Source: Achromobacter sp.
GTDB lineage: Bacteria > Pseudomonadota > Gammaproteobacteria > Burkholderiales > Burkholderiaceae_B
Direction of reading: 5' to 3'
Length of the DNA stretch: 8,976 nt
Assembly (NCBI GenBank): GCA_003454835.1
Contig: DMTA01000073.1
Span: 1-8,976 of the forward strand
The position numbers were made by a program, and so were the translations under genes. Below, one piece after another: positions 8,345-8,976 of the stretch (its first letter is position 1; the number at the start of each line of letters is the position of its first letter). The notes under the pieces were generated by a model that worked only from the letters and a program-made list of their open reading frames with translations, had not been told where the DNA came from and ran no database searches.

Positions 8345-8976
8345 TCAGCGTTGCGCCTGCGCCGCTGCCGTTTCCCGGGCCAGGCGCTGGATCAATTCCG
8401 CCGTCGACTCCCGCCGAGCCAGCGGCGCGCCCTGGCCGGCCCACAGGGACAGGACATTGATATTGCCGCTCTTGCCGCCCGCCGTGCGCATGGGCCGCGT
8501 CAGCGCGTTCTGCAGCGGGTACGGCAGGATGTCGTCGCCGATGGCGTCCACATCCCGCATGAAGGCATTGGCGATGCCGCGCGCCGGACGGCCGGAAAAG
8601 GCGCGGGTGATCCGGGATTGTTCGGCGCGCGAGGCGGACACGACCGCCTTGTAGGCGTCGCTGATGCCGGATTCGTCCGTGGTCAGGAACGCTGTCCCCA
8701 TTTGCGCGAAGTCGGCGCCCAGGGCCAAGGCCGCCGCGATGCCGCGCCCGTCCATGATGCCGCCCGACGCGATGACCGGCACCGAGACGGCGTCCGCCAC
8801 CTGCGGAACCAACGCCATGGTGCCGATCAGGGATGCCTCAAAAGCGTCAAGGAACGTGCCACGGTGGCCGCCCGCCTCCGCGCCCTGCGCCACGATGGCG
8901 TCGACGCCGTCCTGCTCCAGCGCCTGCGCCTCGCGGACGGTCGTGGCCGTGCCCACCGTCAGGATGCCCAGTTCGC
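8345..8976 (-). CDS. Nitronate monooxygenase / 2-nitropropane dioxygenase family protein, C-terminal part
   Basis: A flavin (FMN)-dependent TIM-barrel enzyme of the nitronate monooxygenase family, whose members oxidise nitronates such as propionate 3-nitronate; some homologues are enoyl reductases or of unknown function. About 210 residues are visible; the N-terminal part lies beyond the right edge. Seen in order are VGTATTVREAQALEQDGVDA, GAEAGGHRGTF with the conserved His of the GGHRG motif, PVIASGGIMDGRGIAAALAL and GADFAQMGTAFLTTDES, a typical FMN-phosphate-binding end of the barrel, then a helical tail. The true start is outside the window; the GTG at 8956 is internal. It has its own terminator and is transcriptionally separate from mla. 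The family is clear, but the substrate is not. Confidence 0.9.
   Translation of the reverse strand, partial: ELGILTVGTATTVREAQALEQDGVDAIVAQGAEAGGHRGTFLDAFEASLIGTMALVPQVADAVSVPVIASGGIMDGRGIAAALALGADFAQMGTAFLTTDESGISDAYKAVVSASRAEQSRITRAFSGRPARGIANAFMRDVDAIGDDILPYPLQNALTRPMRTAGGKSGNINVLSLWAGQGAPLARRESTAELIQRLARETAAAQAQR

Noticed and set aside
7230..8654. 474-residue open frame on the plus strand
   Set aside because: It runs antisense to mlaF and the leader and through into the nitronate monooxygenase-family gene, is rich in Arg, Ala, His and Gln, and has no recognisable domain. It is a product of high GC third positions in the genes on the other strand.

Overview
This is GC-rich chromosomal DNA from what looks like a betaproteobacterium of the Burkholderiales, most likely the Bordetella/Achromobacter group. 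That placement is an inference from base composition, from mlaA lying inside the mla cluster, and from the order ending in murA-hisG-hisD. No database search was possible. Every supported gene is on the minus strand, so transcription runs from high to low coordinates. I see no mobile element, CRISPR array, tRNA, rRNA or phage gene.

Layout in the direction of transcription. (1) 8976-8345: the 3' part of a nitronate monooxygenase/2-nitropropane dioxygenase-family gene, which enters from outside the window and is closed by a hairpin terminator. (2) About 8236-8046: a sigma70-like promoter and a leader of roughly 155 nt. (3) 8045-4351: mlaF, mlaE, mlaD, mlaA (vacJ) and mlaC. These encode a nearly complete retrograde phospholipid transport system for outer-membrane lipid asymmetry, followed by a strong intrinsic terminator. 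(4) 4290-4177: a short gap with a consensus -10 box. (5) 4176 to the left edge: a YadG-like ABC ATPase, a YadH-like ABC-2 permease, ibaG (BolA family), murA, hisG and the start of hisD. Several of these genes overlap as ATGA or lie within a few bases of each other, which indicates one operon.

Function: MlaA (outer-membrane lipoprotein), MlaC (periplasmic carrier) and MlaFED (inner-membrane MCE transporter) form the lipid path. The second operon joins an ABC-2 exporter of unknown substrate, a [2Fe-2S]-linked BolA protein, the first committed enzyme of peptidoglycan precursor synthesis (MurA), and the first (HisG) and last (HisD) enzymes of histidine synthesis. The most notable point is that no mlaB (STAS-domain subunit) is present. 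In E. coli mlaB lies between mlaC and ibaG; here a terminator, a promoter and the YadGH-like pair occupy that place.

I did not find a convincing undescribed system. This is largely a conserved housekeeping envelope locus. The findings concern the missing mlaB, the layout of regulatory sites, and small sequence oddities.
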